Assembly (NCBI RefSeq): GCF_001468465.1
Contig: NZ_LNSA01000001.1
Location: 1-64,000, forward strand
Length of the DNA stretch: 64,000 nt
Origin: Sphingopyxis sp. H115
GTDB lineage: Bacteria > Pseudomonadota > Alphaproteobacteria > Sphingomonadales > Sphingomonadaceae
Direction of reading: 5' to 3'
Shown here: piece by piece, positions 24,764-34,300 of the stretch
How the letters are laid out: each line of letters begins with the position of its first letter
Position numbering within the stretch: the first letter of the stretch is position 1
Notes under the pieces: model-generated
Seen by the model: only the letters and a program-made list of their open reading frames with translations
Told to the model about the DNA's origin: nothing
Database searches by the model: none
Translations under genes and position numbers: made by a program

Positions 24764-25639
24764 ATGTTGTCGCACAGCATCCCGCCTGCCGCCATCGCTG
24801 TCAACCGGCCCGCGGCGAGTGGCCCGGTGGTCGTATCGATACCGCACGCCGGTCGCATCTACCCGCCCGAGATACTCGCGGCGGCACGCGTAGACCCCGC
24901 GGTTCTTGAACGGCTTGAGGATAGCTGGTGTGATCTGGTTGCAGCGCGCGCGGACGAAGCCGGCGCGGCGGTCGTCCAGGCGATATGGGCGCGCGCCGTT
25001 GCCGATCTTAATCGCGGGGAAGGGCAGATGGCGCCCGGCGAGGTCGCCATGCCGCTGCGCGCGCATTTTTCGGCGCCCGGCCGAAAGGAGCGCGCAGGGC
25101 TGGGCGTGGTGCCGACACGGCTTGCCGATTGCGGCCCATTGTGGAAGCGGCCGATCGATCATGCGGCGTTGCACTGGCGGCTGGAATCCTTTCACCGGCC
25201 CTATCATGCCGCATTGGCCGGGGAATTGTCCGCCGCGCGCGACCGATTCGGCCATGCGATATTGCTCGACCTGCATTCGATGCCACCGATTCCTCCCGGC
25301 CTGTCCGGTCATGGCGCCCGGATCGTCGTCGGCGATCGTTTCGGCGCGACGGCGGGTGAGGCGGTGGTCGACCGGGTGATGGCGCTGGCGGGGGAACTGG
25401 GTGTCGCCGTATCGCGGAACCAGCCCTATGCCGGGGGTCATATCGTCCGCACGCACGGCAAGCCGGGGCAGGGGGTTCATGCCATCCAGATCGAGATCGA
25501 CCGCAGCCTCTATCTTACCCCCCATCGCTTGCCCGATCCGGCGCCGGTGGCACGATTGGCGGCCTGGTTTTCGAATCTGCTGCAAGAGGTCGGGGCAATT
25601 CGACCCGAATCCGAAATATTCCCGCAAGCCGCTGAATAA
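24764..25639 (+). CDS. N-formylglutamate amidohydrolase-like protein
   Basis: The 291-residue protein is of the FGase family (PF05013): VVVSIPHAGRIYPPE at the N-terminus, VADLNRGEG, LDLHSMPPIPPG, QPYAGGHIVRTHGKPGQGVH and IQIEIDRSLYL. The family hydrolyses N-formylglutamate in histidine catabolism, but no hut genes lie nearby, so the substrate is unproven. The ATG at 24764 is preferred to a TTG ten codons upstream. Its stop is followed directly by the terminator of the opposing transcript. Confidence 0.85.
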   Translation: MLSHSIPPAAIAVNRPAASGPVVVSIPHAGRIYPPEILAAARVDPAVLERLEDSWCDLVAARADEAGAAVVQAIWARAVADLNRGEGQMAPGEVAMPLRAHFSAPGRKERAGLGVVPTRLADCGPLWKRPIDHAALHWRLESFHRPYHAALAGELSAARDRFGHAILLDLHSMPPIPPGLSGHGARIVVGDRFGATAGEAVVDRVMALAGELGVAVSRNQPYAGGHIVRTHGKPGQGVHAIQIEIDRSLYLTPHRLPDPAPVARLAAWFSNLLQEVGAIRPESEIFPQAAE

Positions 25640-25669
25640 AAAACCACCCCGTACCGAAGTACGAGGTGG
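25636..25669 (-). terminator. Rho-independent terminator for a minus-strand transcript
   Basis: An 11-bp stem with one mismatch, CCACCCCGTAC (25644-25654) and GTACGAGGTGG (25659-25669), has loop CGAA. The A-run at 25638-25643 becomes a T-tract on the minus strand. No minus-strand protein gene precedes it, so it ends either a small RNA or the tRNA-Pro transcript. Confidence 0.85.
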
Positions 25670-25760
25670 CCAGGGTCCAGGGAGGACGCATCCACGTCAA
25701 AGATGACGGGACACTCGCCGCGATGGAAAGGGGGAAAACCATGACGGCGTAAACTGGATT
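25637..25760 (-). ncRNA. Candidate small regulatory RNA ending at an intrinsic terminator
   Basis: Between tRNA-Pro and the terminator lie about 150 bases without a credible gene. On the minus strand this contains pyrimidine-rich single-stranded segments, including CGTCCTCCCTGGACCCTGGC (25668-25695 region), which is complementary to purine-rich ribosome-binding sites. That layout resembles the alphaproteobacterial suhB/mmgR (alpha-r14) sRNA family. The resemblance is from memory and the 5' end is a guess. A read-through tail of the tRNA is the alternative. Confidence 0.45.
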
Positions 25761-25821
25761 TAGGGGTTTGTGCGCCGACTTACAAGAAGAGACGGTGCAA
25801 AATGTGCAATATGCAAGAAAT

Positions 25822-25898
25822 TGGTCGGGGAGAGAGGATTCGAACCTCCGGCCCCTGCCTCCCGAAGACAGTGCTCTACCAGGCTGAGCTACTCCCCG
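25822..25898 (-). tRNA. tRNA-Pro (CGG)
   Basis: The minus-strand cloverleaf has acceptor CGGGGAG paired with CTCCCCG. The anticodon arm CTGTC-TTCGGGA-GGCAG gives anticodon CGG. The T-arm GGTTCGAATCC is present and CCA is encoded. It is 77 bases long. Confidence 0.96.
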
Positions 25899-26005
25899 AC
25901 CGATCTGCGCGCCGACCGGGGTCGCCGCGAAGGCAGGGCGGTCCTCTAGACGCGCAATCTGCGAACTTCAAGCGCCAATCGGCACAACGAAGATGATTGC
26001 TGGAA

Positions 26006-26434
26006 CTAGAGCATTTCGGCAGTCCGAAAACTGAAATGACCGCCAGCGACGAAAATCAGATGGTCGACCAGTTCGATGCCCAATGTTCGCAGGAAAATTG
26101 CGGCCTCCTGCGTCGTGCCGACATCAGCGGCGCTTGGTTCCGCGTTGCCGGACGGGTGGTTGTGCGCAATGATGACGGCGACGATCCGTTCGTCAATAAG
26201 GGCGCGCCAGCATTGCGGCGCGATGATGCAGCGTCCGCTGCTGTCGCCGTCGATCCGGATCAGCCCGATCAGCCGTTCGAATGCGTCGAACCCTGCAAGG
26301 ACCAATGCCTCGCGGTCGCCAGCGAACAGAGGCCGCAGCAGTTGGGCAGCAACCGGATCCTCGAACTGGCACGGTACAAAACCGGCGCGCGCCGGCGGCT
26401 GCGGCGCTCTGCCGACAGGTTCGAATTTGGTCAT
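26006..26434 (-). CDS. RadC-like JAB-domain protein
   Basis: The 142-residue protein consists mainly of the JAB/MPN metalloprotease-like domain of RadC: VLAGFDAFERLIGL, then the metal motif His91-Asn-His93-Pro-Ser95-Gly with Asp104 (HNHPSGNAEPSAAD), and the end LGIELVDHLIFVAGGHFSF. It lacks the N-terminal helix-hairpin-helix part of full-length RadC (about 220 residues). Such short RadC proteins occur as lone genes and in accessory DNA, and their role is unknown. It is divergent from thyA. Confidence 0.88.
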   Translation of the reverse strand: MTKFEPVGRAPQPPARAGFVPCQFEDPVAAQLLRPLFAGDREALVLAGFDAFERLIGLIRIDGDSSGRCIIAPQCWRALIDERIVAVIIAHNHPSGNAEPSAADVGTTQEAAIFLRTLGIELVDHLIFVAGGHFSFRTAEML

Positions 26435-26575
26435 TGGCGCAGCATGCGCGCTGGTCGAAGGATCCCCAATCCACGACTGCCCCGCATCGGACGCATTGTG
26501 ACGTCACACCCGCTGCTCCCTTGTCCGCATGCGGCGCGAGGCCTAGCAACGATGCGAGAAAACCGGGAGTGAGTC

Positions 26576-27511
26576 TTGCCTGATTCCATCCATTATGAAC
26601 TTCAATATCTCGACCTGATGCGGCGTATCTGGATCGAGGGTGACGAGCGCATCGACCGGACGGGCGTCGGCACGCGATCGCTGTTCGGCGAGACGATGCG
26701 ATTCTCGCTGAAAGATGACGCAATACCGCTGCTGACGACAAAGCGCGTTTACTGGAAAACGGCGCTGCGCGAGTTGCTCTGGTTCCTGACCGGCAACACC
26801 AATATCCAGCCGCTCGTCGCGCAGGGCGTCAAAATCTGGACCGATTGGCCGCTCGACAAATATCGCCGCGAGACAGGCGACGCGATCGACGCCGAAGCTT
26901 TCGAGGCACGTATCGTCGCCGACGATGATTTTGCGGCCGCCTGGGGGGACCTAGGTCCGGTCTACGGCCATCAATGGGTCAACTGGCCGCTTTATGAGCC
27001 GGCGGGTGATGGGCTGTTCCGCCGCGCCGAACAAGGGTACAACCAAATTGCTGCGCTAATCGAGTCGCTGAAAAGCAACCCGGGATCGCGGCGGCATATC
27101 TTCACCGGCTGGAATGTCGCCGATCTTCATCGCATGGCGCTGCCGCCGTGCCATATGACCTATCAGTTCCATGTTCGCAGGGACGGCGGTCTGTCGTGCC
27201 TGTTGTTCCAGCGGTCGTGCGATCTGGGGCTGGGTTTCGCCTTCAATGTCTTCGAGGCCGCATTGCTGACGCGCATGATTGCCGAACAGGCGGGCTTGCA
27301 CGCACATGAGCTCGTTTGGACCGGCGGCGATGTCCATTTGTACCTGAACCACGCAGCGTTGGTCGAACAGCAATTGGCGCGGGTGCCCGGCGGCGATCCA
27401 AAGCTTCGCATCCTTCGCCGGGCTGAAAGCATTTTCGATTATCGGTTCGATGATTTCGCAGTCGAGGATTATGCGCCCCAAGCGCATATTTCCGCGCCTG
27501 TCGCGGTTTGA
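26576..27511 (+). CDS. thyA: Thymidylate synthase (ThyA)
   Basis: It converts dUMP to dTMP with methylene-tetrahydrofolate. The 311-residue protein begins at a TTG after GGGAGTGAG and shows RTGVGTRSLFGETMRFSL, LLTTKRVYWKTALRELLWFL, GDLGPVYGHQWVNW, the catalytic cysteine in MALPPCHMTYQFHV, QRSCDLGLGFAFN and DVHLYLNH. It is longer than E. coli ThyA (264) because of an insertion near residues 95-125, common in sphingomonads. It is a single gene with a short divergent gap to the RadC-like gene. Confidence 0.95.
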   Translation: MPDSIHYELQYLDLMRRIWIEGDERIDRTGVGTRSLFGETMRFSLKDDAIPLLTTKRVYWKTALRELLWFLTGNTNIQPLVAQGVKIWTDWPLDKYRRETGDAIDAEAFEARIVADDDFAAAWGDLGPVYGHQWVNWPLYEPAGDGLFRRAEQGYNQIAALIESLKSNPGSRRHIFTGWNVADLHRMALPPCHMTYQFHVRRDGGLSCLLFQRSCDLGLGFAFNVFEAALLTRMIAEQAGLHAHELVWTGGDVHLYLNHAALVEQQLARVPGGDPKLRILRRAESIFDYRFDDFAVEDYAPQAHISAPVAV

Positions 27512-27571
27512 CCGCTACCGTTGCATTCGTATGGCGACCGTAATAATATGTCGTCACGTTGAAATATAACT

Positions 27572-27588
27572 AGGCGCGATTCGCGCCT
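27572..27588. promoter_or_regulatory. Perfect 8-1-8 inverted repeat before the branched-chain dehydrogenase operon
   Basis: AGGCGCGA-T-TCGCGCCT lies 14 bases before the E1-alpha ATG, directly upstream of the ribosome-binding GAAGGACGAGG. It could be an operator or a 5'-UTR hairpin that controls translation. An upstream TAATAAT (27541-27547) is a possible -10 element. Confidence 0.5.
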
Positions 27589-27602
27589 CGAAGGACGAGG
27601 AC

Positions 27603-28913
27603 ATGCCCGAAACGGACCCCGAAATGAATCTGGGGCGCCCGGCGAGCAATCTGCCGCCGCTATCGCTCCATATTCCCGAGCCGCGTTACCGCCCGGGCGA
27701 TAATCCCGATTTCGGCGATATCGAGGTTCCGGCGGTCGATGCGACACCGCGGCCGGGCGAAGCGACCAAACCCGATGCAATGCGCGACCTTTGCTACGGC
27801 CTTGTTCGCGTGCTCGATTTCGACGGGCAGGCAAAGGGGCAGTGGGATCCGAAGCTGTCGCCCGAACGGCTGCGCACGATGCTGCGTTACATGATGCTGA
27901 CGCGGGCGTTCGACGATCGCATGTTCCGGGCGCAGCGGCAGGGCAAGACAAGCTTTTACATGAAGTGCACCGGCGAAGAGGCGACTTCGGTCGCCTCCAC
28001 GATGGCGATCGATCGGGCGGACATGTGCTTTCCCAGCTACCGGCAGCAGGGCATCCTGATCGCGCGCGATTATCCGCTGATCCAGATGATGAACCAGATT
28101 TACTCGAATCGCGGCGATCATCTGCTCGGGCGACAGCTGCCGATCATGTATTCGGCGCCCGAGCACGGCTTTTTCAGCGTGTCTGGCAACCTCGCGACGC
28201 AATATCCGCAGGCGGTGGGCTGGGCGATGGCATCGGCGTCGAAGGGAGACAGCCGCATCGCGACCGTCTGGTGCGGCGAGGGGTCTTCGGCCGAAGGCGA
28301 CTTCCACTCGGCGCTGACCTTCGCAACCGTCTATAACGCGCCGGTGATCTTCAACGTCGTGAACAACCAGTGGGCGATCTCAAGCTTCTCGGGCTTTGCC
28401 GGCGGCGAGCGCACAACCTTTGCGGCGCGCGCGGTCGGCTATGGCATCGCCGGGCTGCGCATCGACGGCAACGACCCGCTCGCTGTCTATGCCGCGACGC
28501 AATGGGCCGCCGACCGTGCTCGAACCAATAACGGCCCAACGCTTATCGAGCATTTCACCTATCGCAGCGAAGGTCACAGCACCTCGGACGATCCAAGTGC
28601 CTATCGGGCGGCCGACGAGGCGACCGCTTGGCCGTTTGGCGATCCCATTGCGCGTCTTCGCCAGCATCTCGAGACGATTGGCGAATGGGACGCGGAACGG
28701 CACGAGGCGCAGGCGAATGAGCTCGACGATCTCGTCAAGACGACCCAGAAGCAATCGGAAAAGCTCGGTATTCTCGGCCACGGCATGCATCAGCCGTTCG
28801 AGACGATGTTCGAGGACGTGTTCGAAGAAATGCCCTGGCACCTCAAGGAACAATGCGATCAGATGCTCGCCGAGCAAGAGGCCAAGTTCGGCCCCAATTG
28901 GAAGCCCGAATGA
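27603..28913 (+). CDS. bkdA1: Branched-chain 2-oxoacid dehydrogenase E1 component, alpha subunit
   Basis: The 436-residue thiamine diphosphate enzyme subunit decarboxylates the 2-oxo acids of Val, Leu and Ile. It carries the E1-alpha core: RQGKTSFYMKCTGEEATSVA, FPSYRQQGILIARDYPL, YPQAVGWAMASA, and the ThDP/Mg motif WCGEGSSAEGDFH...NNQWAIS. The phosphorylation-loop-like TYRSEGHSTSDDPSAYR matches the family. It has a long N-terminal extension typical of bacterial BCKDH alpha. The next gene starts at its stop codon (TGATG overlap), giving strict E1 alpha/beta stoichiometry. Confidence 0.93.
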   Translation: MPETDPEMNLGRPASNLPPLSLHIPEPRYRPGDNPDFGDIEVPAVDATPRPGEATKPDAMRDLCYGLVRVLDFDGQAKGQWDPKLSPERLRTMLRYMMLTRAFDDRMFRAQRQGKTSFYMKCTGEEATSVASTMAIDRADMCFPSYRQQGILIARDYPLIQMMNQIYSNRGDHLLGRQLPIMYSAPEHGFFSVSGNLATQYPQAVGWAMASASKGDSRIATVWCGEGSSAEGDFHSALTFATVYNAPVIFNVVNNQWAISSFSGFAGGERTTFAARAVGYGIAGLRIDGNDPLAVYAATQWAADRARTNNGPTLIEHFTYRSEGHSTSDDPSAYRAADEATAWPFGDPIARLRQHLETIGEWDAERHEAQANELDDLVKTTQKQSEKLGILGHGMHQPFETMFEDVFEEMPWHLKEQCDQMLAEQEAKFGPNWKPE

Positions 28914-29950
28914 TGGCCCCCGAAATGCAGACGAACACCAAAACCATGAACATGATCGAGGCGATCAACAGCGCCATGGACATCATGCTCGAACGCGATC
29001 CGGCGACGGTCGTGATGGGCGAGGATGTCGGCTATTTCGGCGGCGTCTTTCGTGCGACCGCCGGTCTGCAGAAAAAACATGGTAAGACGCGCGTGTTCGA
29101 CACGCCGATCAACGAATGCGGCATCATCGGCGTTGCGGTCGGCATGGGCGCCTATGGCCTGCGCCCGGTGCCCGAAATCCAGTTTGCCGATTATATCTAT
29201 CCCGGGCTCGACCAGCTGGTCAGCGAGGCGGCGCGGCTGCGTTACCGCTCGGCGAACGACTATATCTGCCCGATGACCGTACGCACTCCTTTTGGCGGTG
29301 GCATCTTCGGTGGCCAGACGCATAGCCAGTCGCCCGAAAGCATTATGACGCACATCTGCGGCGTGAAGACGGTGATCCCGTCGAACCCCTATGATGCCAA
29401 GGGTCTGCTGATCGCGGCGATCGAGGATAACGATCCTGTCGTCTTCCTCGAGCCCAAGCGCATCTACAACGGTCCGTTCAGCGGCTATTACGACCGCCCG
29501 GTCGAGCCTTGGTCCAAGCATGACGCGAGCGCGGTGCCCGAGGGCTATTACCGCATCGATCTCGGCAAGGCCGCGACGGTACGCGAGGGCGAAGCGCTGA
29601 CGATCCTTGCCTATGGTACGATGGTGCATGTGACCAAGACGATCGTCGAGGAAATGGGCATCGACGCCGAGATCCTCGACCTGCGCACCTTGCTGCCGCT
29701 CGATATCGACGCGATTGAGACGTCAGTGAAGAAGACCGGACGTTGCCTGATCATCCACGAAGCGACGCGCACGTCAGGCTTTGGCGCCGAACTCGCCGCG
29801 CTTGTGCAGGAACGCTGCTTCTACCACCTCGAGGCACCGGTCGAACGCGTCACCGGCTTCGACACGCCGTATCCACATAGCCTCGAATGGGCCTATTTCC
29901 CCGGCCCGGTGCGCATCGCGACCGCGCTGACCAAGATTTTGAAGGACTGA
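28913..29950 (+). CDS. bkdA2: Branched-chain 2-oxoacid dehydrogenase E1 component, beta subunit
   Basis: The 345-residue subunit completes the E1 active site with transketolase-type pyrimidine and C-terminal domains. Visible segments are MGEDVGYFGGVFRAT, VFDTPINECGIIGVAVGMG, RPVPEIQFADYIYPGLDQ, TPFGGGIFGGQTHSQSPE and the C-terminal IIHEATRTSGFGAELAAL. ATGs at 28910 and 28913 both overlap the alpha-subunit stop. 28913 is used, and either gives the same protein to within one residue. The operon continues four bases later with E2. Confidence 0.93.
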   Translation: MAPEMQTNTKTMNMIEAINSAMDIMLERDPATVVMGEDVGYFGGVFRATAGLQKKHGKTRVFDTPINECGIIGVAVGMGAYGLRPVPEIQFADYIYPGLDQLVSEAARLRYRSANDYICPMTVRTPFGGGIFGGQTHSQSPESIMTHICGVKTVIPSNPYDAKGLLIAAIEDNDPVVFLEPKRIYNGPFSGYYDRPVEPWSKHDASAVPEGYYRIDLGKAATVREGEALTILAYGTMVHVTKTIVEEMGIDAEILDLRTLLPLDIDAIETSVKKTGRCLIIHEATRTSGFGAELAALVQERCFYHLEAPVERVTGFDTPYPHSLEWAYFPGPVRIATALTKILKD

Positions 29951-29954
29951 CGCC

Positions 29955-31241
29955 ATGGCCCGCTATTCATTCCGTCTGCCCGATATCGGCGAAGGCATCG
30001 CCGAGGCCGAAATCGTCGCCTGGCACGTCAAGATCGGGGAGCGCGTCGAGGAAGACGCGCAGCTCGCCGACATGATGACCGACAAGGCGACCGTCGAAAT
30101 GGAGTCGCCCGTCTCGGGCGTCGTCGTTGAACTGGCGGGTGAGGTCGGCGACCTGATCCCGATCGGATCGACGCTGGCGGTGATCGAGACCGACGGTGAC
30201 GGCGATGTAGAAGCGCCGCCCGCGGACACGCCGGTCGAGCAGGAAATCGTCGCGGAAACGCCGGGTGCCGAAGAGGTTTCGGTGGCCGAGGTTGCTGCGT
30301 CTGCACCCATCGTCGCTCCCGCGCCGACGCCCGCTCCGGCACCGGCCCCGGCGCCCGTCGCCGCTGCAGCAGATCATAGCCGCGCTGTGCTGGCGTCGCC
30401 GGCGGTGCGCGCGCGCGCCAAAGACCTCGGTGTCGACCTGTCGCAGGTTCAGGCCGAAGGCGACCGCGTCCGCCACGCCGATCTCGACGCTTTCCTGCGC
30501 TACAGCGGCGGGCAGGGCTATCACGCTCCCGGCGCCAGTCGCGCCCGCGCCGACGATCCGATCAAGGTCATCGGCATGCGCCGCAAGATCGCCGAGAATA
30601 TGGCGGCATCGAAGCGCGCGATCCCGCACTTCACCTATGTCGAGGAAATGGACGTCACCGCGCTCGAAGAGATGCGCGCCGATTTGAACGCCAACCGCGG
30701 TGGCCGTCCGAAGCTGACGATGCTGCCCTTCCTGATCGTCGCGATCTGCCGGACGATTCCGCAATTCCCGATGATCAACGCGCGCTATGACGACGAGGGC
30801 GGCGTGGTGACGCGCCATGGCGCGGTGCATCTGGGGATGGCGACGCAGACCGACGCGGGGCTGATGGTTCCGGTCATCCGCGACGCACAGGACAAGAATG
30901 TCTGGCAACTCGCGAGCGAGATCACGCGCCTTGCCGAAGCCGCGCGCACCGGCAAGGCGAAGGTCGAGGAACTGACCGGCGGCACGCTGACCGTCACCTC
31001 GCTCGGCCCGCTCGGCGGCATTGCGACGACCCCGGTGATCAACCGCCCCGAGGTCGCGATCATCGGCCCGAACAAGATCGTCGAACGGCCCGTGTTCGAT
31101 GGAGACGAGATTCGCCGCGCGAAGCTGATGAACCTCTCGATCAGCTGCGATCACCGCGTGGTTGATGGCTGGGATGCTGCAAGCTATGTTCAGGCGCTCA
31201 AGAAGCTGATCGAAACGCCAGTTCTGCTGTTCGCGGACTAA
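29955..31241 (+). CDS. bkdB: Branched-chain 2-oxoacid dehydrogenase E2 (dihydrolipoyl acyltransferase)
   Basis: The 428-residue E2 has one N-terminal lipoyl domain (residues 1-78, lipoylated Lys in MTDKATVEM), an Ala/Pro linker, a peripheral subunit-binding domain (LASPAVRARAKDLGVDL to RHADLDAFL) and an acyltransferase catalytic domain ending SISCDHRVVDGWDAASY with the catalytic His. The E3 (lipoamide dehydrogenase) gene is not in the next position and must be shared or elsewhere. It is the last gene of the operon, and a palindromic repeat element follows its stop after five bases. Confidence 0.94.
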   Translation: MARYSFRLPDIGEGIAEAEIVAWHVKIGERVEEDAQLADMMTDKATVEMESPVSGVVVELAGEVGDLIPIGSTLAVIETDGDGDVEAPPADTPVEQEIVAETPGAEEVSVAEVAASAPIVAPAPTPAPAPAPAPVAAAADHSRAVLASPAVRARAKDLGVDLSQVQAEGDRVRHADLDAFLRYSGGQGYHAPGASRARADDPIKVIGMRRKIAENMAASKRAIPHFTYVEEMDVTALEEMRADLNANRGGRPKLTMLPFLIVAICRTIPQFPMINARYDDEGGVVTRHGAVHLGMATQTDAGLMVPVIRDAQDKNVWQLASEITRLAEAARTGKAKVEELTGGTLTVTSLGPLGGIATTPVINRPEVAIIGPNKIVERPVFDGDEIRRAKLMNLSISCDHRVVDGWDAASYVQALKKLIETPVLLFAD

Positions 31242-31246
31242 GATTA

Positions 31247-31378
31247 ATCCTCCCTGCCGCGAAGCGGTGGGGAGGGGGACCGCCCGAAGGGTGGTGGAGG
31301 GGCGAGCAACGTTGCTTTCTTGCCCCTCCGTCAGCGCTTCGCGCTGCCACCTCCCCATGGCTTCGCCACAGGGAGGAT
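31247..31378. repeat. Long inverted-repeat element (57-18-57) in intergenic DNA
   Basis: The left arm at 31247-31303 and right arm at 31322-31378 are imperfect inverted copies sharing blocks such as ATCCTCCCTG, GCGAAGC, GGGGAGG and GGAGGGGC, around an 18-base core. It fills the space between two convergent genes. The arms look like a REP/MITE-type palindrome of GC-rich sphingomonads. It can also work as a bidirectional transcription boundary. Confidence 0.8.
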
Positions 31379-31384
31379 CGGTTC

Positions 31385-34300
31385 TTACAGCCCCAGTCCC
31401 TGAAAGCTCGTCTGGTCGAACTTCAGCTTGAAGGTCACATAGGCGCCCGAGCGCGAAAAGCGCGCGTCTTCGAAATCGCGGTCATGGAAACCGGCGAAAT
31501 TATAACCCAAGGTGATGTTGGCATTCTTCATCGGTGCCAGCGTCACCGTCGGGCCACCGGCCCAGCTCACGGTATCGGCATCTGTGCCGACGCGGACGGT
31601 GCCCGAGGCGCCGACGTCGACATGTTCGCCAAGGTTGAAGCGGAAGTCGGCGCCGATCAGGTTCGACCAGCCCTTGACGTCATCGGCGCCGAAGCGGTCG
31701 AAATTATAGCGCGTGCCCCAGAAGAGGCCGAATTCGGCGCGTTCATACCACATGCCATCCTGACCGCGTTCACCGAGCGGGGCCCAGTTCAGCGACAGGC
31801 TGTTGAGCAGACGGCGGCTCGTCGCATCGCCGTCGATCGTCAGCGCGCCGCCGCCGATCGGGCCAGGCTGGCCGGCGATCGCATCCCGCACCTTATCCGA
31901 CCGGAACTCGCTCTTGTTGAGCCACGACACGCGCGAGTCGGCAGGGCGGTGCGCCCAGCTCATTTCGAAATTGATCACTTCGGTCGTCGGCGTCGCCCCG
32001 CTGCCGCTTGCCTTGGTGTAGGTGAAGAGCGCTCCCAGCGCGCGGCCTTCGCCGAGCTGGCGAAGCCCGCCGAACGTCAGCCCGTACCGGTTGGTGAGTT
32101 CGCCGTCGCGATATTCGGCGCGACCGGTCAGCGTCCAGCGGTCGGCCCGATAGGTCGCGCCGGTGCTGATCGCGACGAAATCTTCGGTCAGCGTGCCGCC
32201 GTTGCCGAGGAAGCCGCCGGATGCCACGGGCTGGTCGACGTTGAGCACATCCTTCGCGCGCACGCCGCCGATGGTACGGTTACCATCGACCGACAGATCG
32301 ACCGACCAGCGTTCGCCGAGCTTCAGCGATTGTGACAGGCCGTAGGCCGCGAAGCTCCGCGGGCCGTATTCACCGATTTCCTGCTGGTTTGCGGTCGCGA
32401 GCAGGCGCGCGCCGGCCCAGGGCGCGAGGTCGAAGCCGAGCCGCGCGGTGCGCGCCTTGATCGTATCGCCGTCGGCAATCTCGTAGCTGCCGACCAGATT
32501 GACGTCGCGGGTGACCGCGAAGCGCGCGCCGAGGCGGTGACGGGTCGGAAAGTCGACGCTGGCATCCTCGCCGCCCAGCGCAAATTCGGTCTGAGCATCA
32601 AGTTCGAGCCGCTTGCTGAAAAGGCGCTGCGTCGCACCGAGCTGGACGATATTCGACCGGTTGCGCGTGCCGTCGGTCAGGCGATCGTCGGCGTGGGTCA
32701 GGCCGGCGCGGGCGACCGAGGTTCCATTGTCATATTCGGCGAGCATGCGCGCGGCGCGGCGGCGCGCTCCGGTGTCAAGATAATCTTCCTGCCACGCGCT
32801 GCCTGTCAGCGAAAGCGTGCGGGTAGCGCGCAGGCGGGCGTCGAAGCCGAACTTGCGCGTGCCATCCTCGCCGCGATTGAGCTGGCCGGCGCCGAAGCCG
32901 GCCTCGCGCTCGCGGACGTAGGCGAGGAAGTCGGCGTTGCTGCTGTGATGCTCGGCCTCGATCAGCCAGGCTTTTGCGGAGCCGGCCGGGGCCGCCCCGC
33001 CGTCGACGGTCTTGGCGTCGCTGACCGCCAGCTCGGCGCGGACTTCGGTGTCGATGTTCGGGCGATAACGCGCGTCGATGCCGCCAAGGTTGGTCTTGGC
33101 GTTGCCGTCCTCGTCATGAATGAAGGTCGCGCCGACGCGAATTTTCTCGTCGTTCGACTGATAGCTCACGCGACCGCCAGCGTTGAGCACGCGCTGGCCG
33201 ACGCCATCGACTTCATATTCGGCAACAATGAACTGCGGGTCGAGGTTCGACGAGCGGCTAAGCACCGGTTCGCGGAAGCGGATCGTGCCCGACAGATAAT
33301 CGATGTCGTAATCAACGTGGCGCGACAGGCTGATGCTCGCGATGATGCGTTCGCTGTGCAGCCGGTCGCGCGTCTCAATGAGAATCCGTTCGCTGTTCGG
33401 CAGGATGTCTTTTGCACCGAGCTGGTACGGCCCGGCCAGCCCGTTGCCCTGGATTTCGTCGCGGCGGAACCGGTACGGCGTATCGGCGGCGAACGCGGTC
33501 GCGGCGACGTTGCGGCCGCGATATTCGGCTTTGCCGCCATTGAGCGCACGCTGGTAGCGGGCGAGTTCGGGTTCGGAAATGCCGGTTTCGATATCGCCGA
33601 ACATCGCATAGAATTGCGGGCGTTCGAGCCGCAGATAGAGCTTGCGCACCGATGCGGCGTCATAGCGTGTCTCGTTGCGGTCGGCGTAGATCGTATAATA
33701 GGCGCGCGGGTCGATCACGCCGCCGAAACGGGCGTCGTCCTTGTCCTTGTCGCTGTCATAGGCCAGCGTCATCAGCCATTTTCCGCGAACGCGACCCTTG
33801 GCATAGAGTGCGAGGCGCGCGTCAGCGTTGATATCGTCGAGATTTTCAGCCACCGGCTCCATCCGGTCGTCGAGCGTGTTGTAGCCGAGCGTGCCCGCGG
33901 CAAAACCGACGATGGTCCACGGTCGATTTCCGGGGTCGAGCCAGGTTTCGATCGTCTGCTTGCGCGTGACCTTGTCGTCGCGGAAGTTGAAATCCATCGA
34001 CAATGTGCCCGACGCGGTCGTCGGCTCCAGCTCGATATAAGCGATGCCGTCGTCGCCATCGATCTTCCACACCGGCTGTGCGCGCTCGAGACCCGCGAGT
34101 TGGCGCGCCTGCTGCGCATCGGCCTCGACCGCGGGATAATAGGGGGCGGGGACGGCGAAGTCGCCCGTCAGGCCGGCGCGAACCGGCTTGCCGTCGCGGT
34201 CGGTGAGGCGAACTGCGATCACCGGGCGGGTGACGCCATCGGCGACCAGCACCGACTTTTCGCGGATCAGCGATGCACGCATAGGGGTGATCGAATAATG

